Under the pieces are notes generated by a model. That model did no database searches. It was not told the DNA's origin and was given only the letters and a program-made list of their open reading frames with translations. Below, one piece after another: positions 1 to 8,166 of a stretch of 64,000 bases of DNA. A program made the translations under genes and the position numbers. The DNA is from Paenibacillus pabuli. GTDB taxonomy: Bacteria > Bacillota > Bacilli > Paenibacillales > Paenibacillaceae. The stretch spans positions 7,192,001 to 7,256,000 of the forward strand of contig NZ_CP073714.1 of the NCBI RefSeq assembly GCF_023101145.1, in the 5' to 3' direction. Positions within the stretch are counted from its first letter, which is position 1. Each line of letters begins with the position of its first letter.

Positions 1-17
1 TGCAGAAGTGCCTCTCC

Positions 18-46
18 TTGACACAAACGGATACGAGATTTAAAAT
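18..46 (+). promoter_or_regulatory. sigma-A promoter of the TetR/SMR operon
   Basis: A -35 TTGACA at 18-23 is separated by 17 bases from a -10 TAAAAT at 41-46. Transcription would start near 53 and leave a leader of about 60 bases. The leader is very AT-rich, so autoregulation by the downstream TetR protein is possible, but no clear operator was picked out. Confidence 0.75.
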
Positions 47-116
47 ATGGAAAATCAGAAAAATATAATAATTTATTTATTTTCCTATGGACTATGAGAC
101 AGGAGGACATTTTAAT

Positions 117-686
117 ATGGTTAAAGAACGCATCCTCGATGTTGCCCGTACAGAAGTGATACGCAGCGGCTTTAGATTCAGTATGAATGACTTGTCCACC
201 CAGCTTGGAATGAGCACCAAAACCATATATGAACTCTTCTCCTCCAAAGAAGACTTGCTCACCGCCCTGCTGGATACTTCACTCGCTGAGATCGTGGAAA
301 AGGAACAGCAACTACTGAGGGATCCTTCACTCTCCAATCGGTCCAAGTTAAGACAATCTCTTGTCATGCTGCCAGCCGATCTGGTTATGTTCGATCTCAG
401 GCGTTTGTCAGAATTGCAACGATATTATCCAGCCGTCTGGAGCAAGTTGGATCGCTTTATAGCGGGACACTGGGATGAAATCAGACAATTGATTCAGACA
501 GGGAAAGCCTCCGGAGAACTGCGTGCATTCGATACCGAAATTTTTGTACAGGTATACATTGGTGGGCTGTACAGGTTGATGGAACACTCGGCAAGCGGAT
601 CATTCAACGGAGGCACATTGTCGGCAGCACTGCAGGAGATGGTAGACATGCTGCTGGAAGGCGTGCTGCCAAAGGAGGAGCAATAA
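117..686 (+). CDS. TetR/AcrR-family transcriptional regulator
   Basis: A 189-residue TetR-type repressor. The N-terminal helix-turn-helix is clear (residues about 8-55, with FSMNDLSTQLGMSTKTIYEL); the rest is a helical ligand-binding domain of ordinary length. An upstream in-frame ATG at 87 exists, but the AGGAGG at 101-106 fits the ATG at 117. The stop overlaps the start of the SMR gene by one base, so the two are translationally coupled. Bacillus subtilis has the same trio (yvaF, yvaE, yvaD), so the likely role is local control of the exporter. The ligand is unknown. Confidence 0.88.
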   Translation: MVKERILDVARTEVIRSGFRFSMNDLSTQLGMSTKTIYELFSSKEDLLTALLDTSLAEIVEKEQQLLRDPSLSNRSKLRQSLVMLPADLVMFDLRRLSELQRYYPAVWSKLDRFIAGHWDEIRQLIQTGKASGELRAFDTEIFVQVYIGGLYRLMEHSASGSFNGGTLSAALQEMVDMLLEGVLPKEEQ

Positions 687-1123
687 TGGCATGGGTTTGG
701 CTCTCGATAGCCGTTTTATTCGAGGTTGCCGGGACAATCTCCATGAAATTGTCGGAAGGACTCAGCAAACCAGGGCTTGCTGTACTTATGGGGGCTTTTT
801 ATCTTATCAGTTTCGGTGTCATGAGTCTGGCTCTGAAAGAAATTCCCGTTAGTATCGCTTATGCCATATGGTCGGGAGCCGGCATCACCATCCTGGCTGT
901 TGTTGGACTGTTCGCGTTTCAGGAACCGATGACCTGGTTAAAGGCAGGATCACTGCTACTCATTATTCTCGGTGTGGCTGGATTGAGGATAAGCAGCCCG
1001 GAAGCCAAAGTATCCAACTATTCTACCAGCTCGATAACCGGGTACTCATCTTCCGTAGCACCAATGGAAGTGTCGATCCATCCATTTGCTGAATCGGCTT
1101 CTATCAAGGAGGAATCACGTTGA
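686..1123 (+). CDS. Small multidrug resistance (SMR) family transporter, YvaE-like
   Basis: A four-helix SMR membrane protein, a proton-coupled exporter of cationic compounds or guanidinium-type substrates. The essential glutamate of helix 1 is present (E13 in VLFEVAG), as are the helix-3 signature IAYAIWSGAG and helix 4. RBS AAGGAGG at 672-678. At 145 residues it is about 35-40 longer than normal because of a polar, Ser-rich C-terminal tail after helix 4. SMR proteins work as homo- or heterodimers; no second SMR gene is adjacent. The substrate cannot be read from the sequence. Confidence 0.88.
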   Translation: MAWVWLSIAVLFEVAGTISMKLSEGLSKPGLAVLMGAFYLISFGVMSLALKEIPVSIAYAIWSGAGITILAVVGLFAFQEPMTWLKAGSLLLIILGVAGLRISSPEAKVSNYSTSSITGYSSSVAPMEVSIHPFAESASIKEESR

Positions 1124-1569
1124 GCCGTTCATTAAAAACTCTGTTTCTGCTCACGGATATTGGTTTTCTTTTATACTGGATTGTGACGTGGAGAGCATGG
1201 ATTCCAAAGGATTACCTGTATCAGGATTATACCAATCCCCTGCTGGTATCGTGGAACCTGTCTTTTCTGCCGCTTGATCTACTCATCTCGGCTACAGGGC
1301 TTTACAGTCTGTTCCTGCTGCGCCGTTCCGATCTACGCTGGCGGTTAGTCGCCTTGATCTCTCTTGTCCTGACCTTTTGTTCCGGGCTTCAGGCCATTGC
1401 CTTCTGGTCGTTCCGTGCAGACTTCGACTGGAGCTGGTGGGTTCCGAACCTTTACTTGATGATCTATCCGTTATTCTATATACGGGCGCTTTTCAGCAGT
1501 AACGACCCTGCTACCTTACAACAGACTTCCACGACTCCACAGTCTGGTTCCAGTACTTCTGTTACCTGA
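1120..1569 (+). CDS. DUF5360 (YvaD-like) integral membrane protein
   Basis: A 149-residue protein with four predicted membrane helices (about residues 8-24, 43-66, 73-95 and 108-127) and a Thr/Ser-rich tail. It resembles the YvaD family, which sits next to SMR and TetR genes in Bacillus; its function is unknown. The start is a TTG at 1120 that overlaps the SMR stop, with AAGGAGG at 1106-1112 seven bases upstream. Last gene of the operon. It may assist the exporter, but that is inferred from position only. Confidence 0.75.
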   Translation: MSRSLKTLFLLTDIGFLLYWIVTWRAWIPKDYLYQDYTNPLLVSWNLSFLPLDLLISATGLYSLFLLRRSDLRWRLVALISLVLTFCSGLQAIAFWSFRADFDWSWWVPNLYLMIYPLFYIRALFSSNDPATLQQTSTTPQSGSSTSVT

Positions 1570-1611
1570 TACAATGAATCACTATGGTTATGGGTTATGG
1601 GTTTTAATCAT

Positions 1612-1642
1612 AAGAAAGGCCTGTGCCCTCACGGGAACAGGC
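1612..1642 (-). terminator. Intrinsic terminator after the lipoprotein gene
   Basis: Hairpin with arms GCCTGT/ACAGGC (1619-1624 and 1637-1642) and an inner CCC/GGG. On the minus strand it is followed by a T-rich CTTTCTTATG. It lies between converging genes and may serve both, but the T tract favours the minus strand. Confidence 0.55.
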
Positions 1643-1651
1643 TCATCATGA

Positions 1652-2758
1652 TTACTGCGAGATCGTAATGACCGAGGTGACGAAATGATATGATTCATTT
1701 TCCTGCACTGCCTGTGACAACAAAATCCGATTACCTTCCGGGCTCCAGCTTAGCGGATCAGATGCGTTATCCATATCCGCCGAGATCTGGAACTGCTCCG
1801 CCGATTCTGTATTGGAGACGAACAGCCCTTTCTCGTCATCACTTTCCGAATTAATGGTATAGGCGATTTTGGAATCGTCACCAGACCAGCTTGTTCCGAA
1901 GATTTGCGTGCCTCTGGCAAGCGTTGCTTTTTCATTTCCTTCCAGATCGGTCAGCACCAGCGCCCGTTTGGTATCAGCTGTTTTTTTCACAATCGCCAGT
2001 CTCGAACCATCATTGGACGGAATCACCCACTCTACACTTTTTAGCACCTGCTTCACCTCGCCGGTCTTCGTACTGTATGCATTCAGCTGCCCGTCCGTAC
2101 CTGTGATGTAGTAGATTACATCGCCAGAAACGCTAACGCTGCTTACATTGAAGTTACCCGTCTTGACCAGCACTTTGGTCGTTCCATCCACATTCGCGGA
2201 TACGATATCCCCATTCATGTTTGGAAAAACGACATGCTCCTTATCCAGCCATGCCCCTTCAAAGACAAATCCATCGTCCTTGCCTGCAGGCACCACTTCC
2301 CCGTTGTGCAGGTTCAGAATGAAGCCTTTGCCCGTCGACTCCTCTGGTTCTCTGTAGAAAATATACTGACTATCCGGGGACACAAGTGGTGAGCCAAGAC
2401 TCACTTCACTTTCCTTCACAGGTGTATCCGTACCCTTCGTAAGATCATACATGTATAAGTTATGCGGGTAACGTTTCTCACCTTCAACCGTGACAGGCTT
2501 CATGGCTGTATTCTCTTTATCAGACAAAATCCAGTCATTGCTCAGCCACGCTACCCCGCGCATATTCGGCAGTTTATCGATTTTCTCCAGCTTAAAGCTC
2601 TGGTACACCGATGTATTCGTGTTATCCTTCACCGTAATATCCGTGCTGGATTTCCCGTTCTGTGTACTTCCTCCTGGCTCCGTTGATCCCCCGCATGCTG
2701 CTGCCGACAACAGGGCGATTGCCCCGAACGTGCCCAAAGCCGCCTGTTTCCAATTCAT
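1652..2758 (-). CDS. Secreted lipoprotein with TolB/WD40-like beta-propeller
   Basis: A 368-residue lipoprotein. The signal peptide ends in the lipobox LSAAAC, then a Ser/Gly/Thr-rich linker, then repeated blades of the type SPDSQYIFYREPEE and SWSPEGNRILLS, typical of TolB/DPP-like propellers. The longer frame opens at 2836, but the ATG at 2758 has a G-rich RBS and starts the signal peptide. It lies 58 bases after the kinase gene and is the third gene of that operon. It may sense or buffer a ligand for the kinase, or be its target; no catalytic motif is visible. Confidence 0.78.
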   Translation of the reverse strand: MNWKQAALGTFGAIALLSAAACGGSTEPGGSTQNGKSSTDITVKDNTNTSVYQSFKLEKIDKLPNMRGVAWLSNDWILSDKENTAMKPVTVEGEKRYPHNLYMYDLTKGTDTPVKESEVSLGSPLVSPDSQYIFYREPEESTGKGFILNLHNGEVVPAGKDDGFVFEGAWLDKEHVVFPNMNGDIVSANVDGTTKVLVKTGNFNVSSVSVSGDVIYYITGTDGQLNAYSTKTGEVKQVLKSVEWVIPSNDGSRLAIVKKTADTKRALVLTDLEGNEKATLARGTQIFGTSWSGDDSKIAYTINSESDDEKGLFVSNTESAEQFQISADMDNASDPLSWSPEGNRILLSQAVQENESYHFVTSVITISQ

Positions 2759-2816
2759 TATGGTCCCCCCTGATTGCTTTCTATAGACCAAGCATACCTG
2801 TCGCATACTTCCAAAG

Positions 2817-4322
2817 TTATTCAGACTTGTTTCCAACTTGTAAACTTGAATCAGCCAAAGGAAAAGCCAGTTGGAACGTCGTCCCTTCCTCCTGTTTCGG
2901 GTAATTTGGCAACAATGTGATTGTGCCTCCCTGCTTCTCTACAAATTGCTTGACGAGTGATAGTCCCAGCCCGGTTCCCCCGGTATTTCTGGCCCTGTCT
3001 TTGTTGACGGTGTAAAAGGGTTCAAAAATCTTCTCCCGCGCTTCTGCCGGAATCGGCGTACCCGAGTTGAAGATGCGAATAACCGCTTGTCGCTCCTGCA
3101 TCCGCATTTCATTGCTTACCCGGATGACACCTCCCGGCACGTTATATTTAATGGCATTATCCAGCATATTGATGAAAATATGCATCAGGCTCTCGCGATC
3201 ACTGCGGATCACCGCAGGCTGCAGATTCAGTTCCATGTTCAGCGCAAACTTCTCAGCTTTGCCCCGCATCCGGCCACAGGCATCCTCCAACAGAGCACGA
3301 ACCTCCACGTCTTCCGCCTGATTTTCAAAATCATATTTCTCGAGGGCAGATAAACGCAATACCTTCTCAACCATCTCGTACAGCCGCTCGGTTTCCTTGC
3401 CAATGTTGTTCGTGGCATCCTCCAGCAATTGCGGATCATCCTTATACATGTCCAGTAACTCCACATAGGCCTTAATTGACGTAAGAGGCGTCTTGAACTC
3501 ATGGCTGATGTTACCGATATATTGTTTCTGCTGCTGCTCCAGAGCCTGAAGCTTCTCAATGGCGAGCTGGAGTTTCTGCTGCTCCGCATGCATGGCTTCA
3601 ATATTATGCTGGATCGATGTGCTCATATAGTAAATGCCCTGTCCCAGCTCGCCCAATTCATCCTTGCGTTTCACTGGGGATTCGGTAATATAATGCCCTT
3701 CACGGATGGAATCGGCAGATCTCTTCAAGCGGGTGATGGCACTGGCAAAACGATTGTAGAAAAGATACCCCAGAATGAAGCTTAACCCAACAACCGCAAT
3801 ACCCGCCCACATAAACAGCTGTAGGATACGGGCATAGAATTCATGATAGCTCTGAACCGGATACTGCATGCGTACAGCACCCATCTGTCCATCCGGTCCA
3901 TCCAGCGGTGCCACATATAGCAGCGTATCACCTTGTTCGTGATAGGCAATTTTATTTTGGAGTGCATAGTTCACCGTCGCTGTAATTTCCGGACTTTCCT
4001 CCGACATGATCGATGAGCCGACTTGCTGTCCCTTCATATCATAAAGCGCGATGGGCAGACCTGTGGAACTTGCAAGCTCCTTGGCCAGCCTGCGGCCATT
4101 TTGCTGTAAAAAAACCTCCTGCTCCAGACGAACGGTCTCCGTATAGTACGACTGCCGTACATTCAGATTCACCAGCCGGGTCTGCTGGGACAGAATGGTC
4201 TCGATTTGGGTTTGCTGGTTGCGCTCAATACCTCGCAATACCAGGGAGCTGAGCACAACGACGGTCAGGATGAGTAATGCGGCCAAAAACACGCTGAACT
4301 TCAGCTTGATGCTGACTCTCAT
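2817..4322 (-). CDS. Membrane sensor histidine kinase (HAMP-HisKA-HATPase)
   Basis: A 501-residue kinase. Transmembrane helix about 9-30, an extracytoplasmic sensor of about 135 residues, a second helix about 168-188, HAMP about 190-245, and HisKA with the phospho-accepting H274 in NISHEFKTPLTS. The HATPase domain has the N box (MLDNAIKYN) and the G box (GTGLGLSLVKQF). It overlaps the response-regulator gene by four bases (ATGA), so the pair is coupled. The signal is unknown. Confidence 0.92.
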   Translation of the reverse strand: MRVSIKLKFSVFLAALLILTVVVLSSLVLRGIERNQQTQIETILSQQTRLVNLNVRQSYYTETVRLEQEVFLQQNGRRLAKELASSTGLPIALYDMKGQQVGSSIMSEESPEITATVNYALQNKIAYHEQGDTLLYVAPLDGPDGQMGAVRMQYPVQSYHEFYARILQLFMWAGIAVVGLSFILGYLFYNRFASAITRLKRSADSIREGHYITESPVKRKDELGELGQGIYYMSTSIQHNIEAMHAEQQKLQLAIEKLQALEQQQKQYIGNISHEFKTPLTSIKAYVELLDMYKDDPQLLEDATNNIGKETERLYEMVEKVLRLSALEKYDFENQAEDVEVRALLEDACGRMRGKAEKFALNMELNLQPAVIRSDRESLMHIFINMLDNAIKYNVPGGVIRVSNEMRMQERQAVIRIFNSGTPIPAEAREKIFEPFYTVNKDRARNTGGTGLGLSLVKQFVEKQGGTITLLPNYPKQEEGTTFQLAFPLADSSLQVGNKSE

Positions 4323-5026
4323 ACCGTGCCGCCCGGCTCAGGGGCTGATGCCTTGTAACCAATGCCGTATACCGTCTGCAATTTTTGCTGGTCAGTATCG
4401 CCGATTTTTTTGCGCAGCCGCTGAATATGAATATCCACCGTGCGGGTGCCACCGGCATATTCCATGCCCCACACCCGGTCCAGCAGATCATCCCGCGTGT
4501 ATACACGTTCGGGACTGGACATCAGGATGGTGAGCAGGTCGAACTCTTTTGGCGTCAGATCCAGCTTCTCTTCATTCACTGTCACGGTGCGGTGAGCGAT
4601 ATGGATACGTAGCGTTCCATTGACGATCGCCTGATTTTTGGGATCAGATGGTGGGCTGCTTTTCTCCACGCGCCGCATCAGCGCTTTTACCCGGGCGAGC
4701 AGCTCGCGGATCTCAAACGGTTTGGTCATGTAATCATCCGCGCCCATTTCCAGGCCGACGATTTTATCCACGATGTCATTTTTGACGGTCAGCAAAATAA
4801 TACCAATATCCTCTCGTCCCTCCAGCCTGCGGCATACGCCGTATCCGTCCAGCTTGGGCATCATCACATCCAGAATCATGACCTGGGGATGAAATGAGGC
4901 CACCTTGACCAGCGCTTCCTCGCCGTCATTTGCTGTTTCTACTTCATATCCTTCGCGCCGCAGCGCGTAAGCAATGGCACTGACAATGCTTGACTCGTCA
5001 TCCACGACAAGCACTTTTTTATTCAT
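4319..5026 (-). CDS. OmpR/PhoB-family response regulator
   Basis: A 235-residue regulator: receiver domain with D9/D10 and phospho-acceptor D53 (MILDVMMPKLDG), the conserved T and K of the active site (LLTVKND and MTKPFE), and a C-terminal winged helix ending in TVYGIGYKA. An ATG at 5035 directly abuts the GAGG, so the ATG at 5026 (nine bases after it) is the better start. First gene of the operon with the kinase and propeller lipoprotein. Target promoters are not evident. Confidence 0.92.
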   Translation of the reverse strand: MNKKVLVVDDESSIVSAIAYALRREGYEVETANDGEEALVKVASFHPQVMILDVMMPKLDGYGVCRRLEGREDIGIILLTVKNDIVDKIVGLEMGADDYMTKPFEIRELLARVKALMRRVEKSSPPSDPKNQAIVNGTLRIHIAHRTVTVNEEKLDLTPKEFDLLTILMSSPERVYTRDDLLDRVWGMEYAGGTRTVDIHIQRLRKKIGDTDQQKLQTVYGIGYKASAPEPGGTV

Positions 5027-5200
5027 CCGAATCATCCTCTATATATGTCATGAGTTATCGTATTCTTTGGCTCTATGTTAACAAGGTATGGCCTGATTAG
5101 CTATGAAGGACTTTTTAATTTGCGAGAAACGTCAGATACTGCACGGTCTTATCCTCTCAGCTTCGACTCCGCTTTACTTTTTTTATACCCCAAACGCAAC

Positions 5201-5232
5201 AAAAAGAGCCAACCCACAATTGGATCAGCTCT
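5201..5232 (-). terminator. Putative intrinsic terminator downstream of the Rpn pseudogene
   Basis: Arms AGAGC/GCTCT with an inner CAA/TTG, followed on the minus strand by CTTTTTG. The rest of the 220-base gap 5036-5255 shows no gene or strong signal. Confidence 0.5.
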
Positions 5233-5255
5233 GGAAAGTGTCAATTCAGTTTTAG

Positions 5256-6012
5256 TTACTGCTCAGGCAGCAGTTTTTTGATTTCCTCTGCGGAGAGTCC
5301 AGATGCTTTCACCACAGCAGACATATCTACGCCAAGTGCAAGAAGCTCGCGAGCCATTTCCACTTTACCCTCTACTCTGCCTTCTACTTTCCCTTTGGCT
5401 TCACCCTCAGCACGTGCACCTTCTATCATCGATTTCTCATCGCTTAGTGCTTTCATCCGTGCATCATAAGCCATTCTCGTAGCCGCATCCTGACTCAGAA
5501 ATTCCAGCGTGTCCATCGCCTTTTTTAGCATCGGTTCATTCATCGCCAGCACCTCCCAGTTTGATGGATCAATCCCTTTTAAGAATAAAAGCCAGTTTAC
5601 CAGTCAGCCCTTGTCCATGGGGACAGGGTGTTGATCCAGTTTGGTCAATTCCATCACATGAATTTCTATATCATCTGTCAAACCAATACCTGTATGATCT
5701 TCACGTAAATGAAAAACATTGTGATATCGTTCATTATCCAGACATGAGTAATTTAAAATATTGATCGTCACACATTTTTTCAAAAGATTATAGTTTTCGC
5801 CCTTCTTGATCTGGTGAGAGTACATTTCGCTCCAGTAGAAAAGCGTCCTTTTTTCCATATTATACGGATTAAACAGCTGCATCTCAATGTTGATTAACTT
5901 GCCCTCCACCGTACGCGCTTTGATATCCAAAATGGATTGTTTATCTTCCGGACTATCTTTGTCCTTAAACGTGTTAATAAGTGTAATCTCCGTAAGAGGC
6001 GACTCACCGGTT
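5256..6012 (-). pseudogene. Rpn-family PD-(D/E)XK nuclease/putative transposase, truncated and interrupted
   Basis: One reading frame carries most of an Rpn/PDDEXK_2-type protein. The core has SILDIKARTVEGKLINIEMQ, which supplies the D and ExQ nuclease residues, then YWSEMYSHQI. The C-terminal part has WEVLAMNEPMLKKAM, Gly/Glu repeats and a helical tail ending LLPEQ. Two lesions are visible. The first roughly 35-40 family residues are missing at the 6012 end, where sequence from another gene begins. A TGA at 5604-5606 interrupts the frame between PMDKG and LVNWLLFLKG, with family-like sequence continuing in the same frame. Family members promote RecA-independent recombination; this copy is probably inactive. 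Confidence 0.85.
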
Positions 6013-6159
6013 TCAATAAACCTCCCTTCGGAACACCCGATGATAATGATAGGGCGATAAGAGAGCTTCGGACGCCACTTCTTCAAGTCCGATCTCCTCG
6101 TACAGATTTGTTTCAATAAAGTAGAGACTTTGCTGAATCATTTCACTGTATGAATTCAA
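6013..6159 (-). pseudogene. 5' remnant of an AraC-family regulator gene
   Basis: A 48-codon frame from a TTG at 6159 (AAAGGGG upstream) to a stop at 6013. The product begins MNSYSEMIQQSLYFIE and includes LEEVASEALLSPYHYHRVFR, the first helix-turn-helix of AraC/XylS regulators that carry the DNA-binding domain at the N terminus. Just after RREV, where the family continues with G and the second half of the domain, the sequence becomes Rpn-type in a different frame. It looks like a deletion or insertion junction at about 6010-6015. It is too short for routine ORF calling. Confidence 0.72.
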
Positions 6160-6229
6160 ATAAAGTCCAACCCCTTTCCATATTCTCACTATACGTGAGG
6201 CTGCACATCACGTTTTGATCAATTTTGCT

Positions 6230-6263
6230 AAAAAAAACGACCAAAGGAATATATCCCTTGATC
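6230..6263 (-). terminator. Intrinsic terminator of the MATE gene
   Basis: Hairpin 6239-6263 with arms of about nine pairs (GACCAAAGG against CCCTTGATC, one wobble and one mismatch), followed on the minus strand by eight T residues. It lies 30 bases past the MATE stop. Confidence 0.72.
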
Positions 6264-6293
6264 GGCTTTCTAATAAGTCTATCGTTCCAGCAA

Positions 6294-7700
6294 TCAGACT
6301 GCCGGCACAGGTTGAGCCCCAACTTCCTCTTCATGATCCAACAGATCATGTTTCTCCCAAGCCCGGCTCTTCCAGCGGAAATACATAATGACAGCTCGTG
6401 TCCACTCGTCTGCAGCAATCGCAAGCCAGACTCCGGCGAGCCCCAAGTGAAGCTTAAACACCAGCAGGTAGCCCAGCGGCAGACTCATGCAGACCATGGA
6501 GATCAGTCCCATATATACCGGGAACTTGGCATCACCTGCGGCACGAAGCGAACCAATAATGACAATATTACAGGTTCGCCCCGTCTCCAGCAGAAGACTG
6601 AGCAGGATGACCTGCGCACCCAGTTTGATAATTTCCGGATTATCCGTAAAGACACTCATCAACGGAACACGGAAGAGAATAATAATAACATCAATGACGA
6701 TTGTGGCGAGCAATGCCCACTTCACACTGTCAAATACACGTTTGTATGCATCATTCTTGCGTCGTGCTCCGACCAAACGGCCAACAATAATGGATGTCCC
6801 CATCCCGATCGCCATGCTGAACAGATAGATGTAGCTTGAAATGTTGCCCGCATATTGCCGGGTTGCCATCGCTTCAGCGCCCAGATACGTCACGTACAGT
6901 GTGAAGACAAGCTGGCAGGACTGATATACAACGGATTCCAGTGCAGATGGAATCCCAATCCGCAATATTTTTCCAATAAATTTCTTAGACAGGTTGATGT
7001 AATAACCAAACTCTACTCTGACTTCCATAACGCGATAGAGCAGCCAGAAGAAAATAATCAAACAGATCAAGCGGCTTCCGACCGTGGAGATCGCTGCCCC
7101 TTCCACGCCAAGCTTCGGCAGGCCGAAATGGCCGAAAATAAGGGCATAGTTACCAACGACGTGAATCACGTTCATCAGAACGGAAACATACATCGTCTCT
7201 TTCGTGTAACCATGCGTACGAATCGTCGCAGCCAGCGCATTAATAAGGGCCTGAAGGAAGATCCCGCCTCCGACGATACTTATATAAGAACGGGCAAAAT
7301 CGTATATTTCACCTTGGATATGCAGCAGTGTAAGCAGATGCCCTCCGAACAGAAGAAAGCCTCCGCTCAGGACCAGTCCGACAATCAGATTCAGTGTAAT
7401 CGCATTACCCGTAACCTGTGCCGCCTCACTTAACTTCTTCGAACCAATATATTGTGCCACAACAATAGCAGCGCCATGTCCAATGACTTCCAGTACAAGA
7501 ATCGCAATGGAAATAATCTGGTTGGCTGCTCCGACCCCGGATACTGCATTATCGGACACCGAACTGAGCATGAACGTATCCACGCTCCCCATCAACATAA
7601 ACAAGAAGAGTTCCAGGAATATAGGCCATGTTAGCCGAATCAGATTCAGATCCTTGGCATCCGAACGCAGGGACTCTTTGGTTGAGGATATTGCTGTCAT
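6294..7700 (-). CDS. MATE-family multidrug/cation-coupled efflux transporter
   Basis: A 468-residue membrane protein with twelve predicted helices in two homologous halves. Both halves show the MATE pattern: an N-terminal segment TWPIFLELFLFMLMGSVDTF, then GAANQI, and later GTSIIVGRLVGA in the second half. These proteins export organic cations, dyes or drugs using a sodium or proton gradient. ATG at 7700 with GGAAAGGTGA upstream. Monocistronic, with its own terminator at 6230-6263. Intergenic repeat copy A lies about 160 bases upstream. Substrate unknown. Confidence 0.9.
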   Translation of the reverse strand: MTAISSTKESLRSDAKDLNLIRLTWPIFLELFLFMLMGSVDTFMLSSVSDNAVSGVGAANQIISIAILVLEVIGHGAAIVVAQYIGSKKLSEAAQVTGNAITLNLIVGLVLSGGFLLFGGHLLTLLHIQGEIYDFARSYISIVGGGIFLQALINALAATIRTHGYTKETMYVSVLMNVIHVVGNYALIFGHFGLPKLGVEGAAISTVGSRLICLIIFFWLLYRVMEVRVEFGYYINLSKKFIGKILRIGIPSALESVVYQSCQLVFTLYVTYLGAEAMATRQYAGNISSYIYLFSMAIGMGTSIIVGRLVGARRKNDAYKRVFDSVKWALLATIVIDVIIILFRVPLMSVFTDNPEIIKLGAQVILLSLLLETGRTCNIVIIGSLRAAGDAKFPVYMGLISMVCMSLPLGYLLVFKLHLGLAGVWLAIAADEWTRAVIMYFRWKSRAWEKHDLLDHEEEVGAQPVPAV

Positions 7701-7857
7701 TTTCTCACCTTTCCCGTGTGGGCTTTAATTCTTAGGGTATGTTAGCACAGGTAGTTTGAAAATGCAGTAGTTTTGCGAAAAAAAATGAAAGTTTTTTGAA
7801 ATTCCAATAATAGGTATTTTCAGTTCTTTCATTTATATAAATCGAACTAATATTATT

Positions 7858-8060
7858 TACACTTGCCACTCCGATGCCAGAACAACCTTCCGATCGCTGT
7901 TATCCCCATATTTTTTTGATTCCCTTTTTCAAAGGAGAAAATTTGGGGATAAAGGCGAAGCGTATGCTTTCGATGTAGCTTTCTTTCAGAAAGCTTTTAG
8001 CTCCGCTTCTTCAGGTTATTTCTGCCCTCTCCGTTCTCATGTAAATGTTTGGTTCAATTT
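7858..8060 (+). repeat. Interspersed intergenic repeat, copy A
   Basis: This copy shares the block GAACAACCTTCCGATCGC, then a TTATCCCC arm and an imperfect TTTGGGGATA arm around an inner CCCTTT/AAAGG, then CTCCGCTTCTTCAG and CTCTCCGTT, with copies B (38255-38425) and C (39533-39683). Copy A carries about 36-40 extra bases between the hairpin and the distal block. All three lie in one orientation, 5' of a minus-strand gene. With the terminator 8081-8124 it fills most of the 466-base gap 7701-8166; the remaining 7701-7857 is AT-rich and presumably holds the MATE promoter. Confidence 0.8.
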
Positions 8061-8080
8061 ATCTAGACCCGGGGCTATAA

Positions 8081-8124
8081 ACAAAAACCCTTACACATCC
8101 CTTTTGATCGGGTATGTAAGGGTT
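8081..8124 (-). terminator. Intrinsic terminator of the first CUT1 importer operon
   Basis: Strong hairpin 8086-8124 (AACCCTTACA pairing with TGTAAGGGTT), followed on the minus strand by TTTGTTTATAG. It lies 43 bases past the last permease gene. Confidence 0.75.
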
Positions 8125-8166
8125 CAAGATTTAAGTTAGCCAATGACTCATATGGGATGCTTAATT

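Noticed and set aside
6143..6424. 93-residue minus-strand frame ending GWTLFEFIQ
   Set aside because: It overlaps the MATE gene end and its terminator in a different frame; the AraC remnant in the neighbouring frame explains the coding-like signal at its 3' end.
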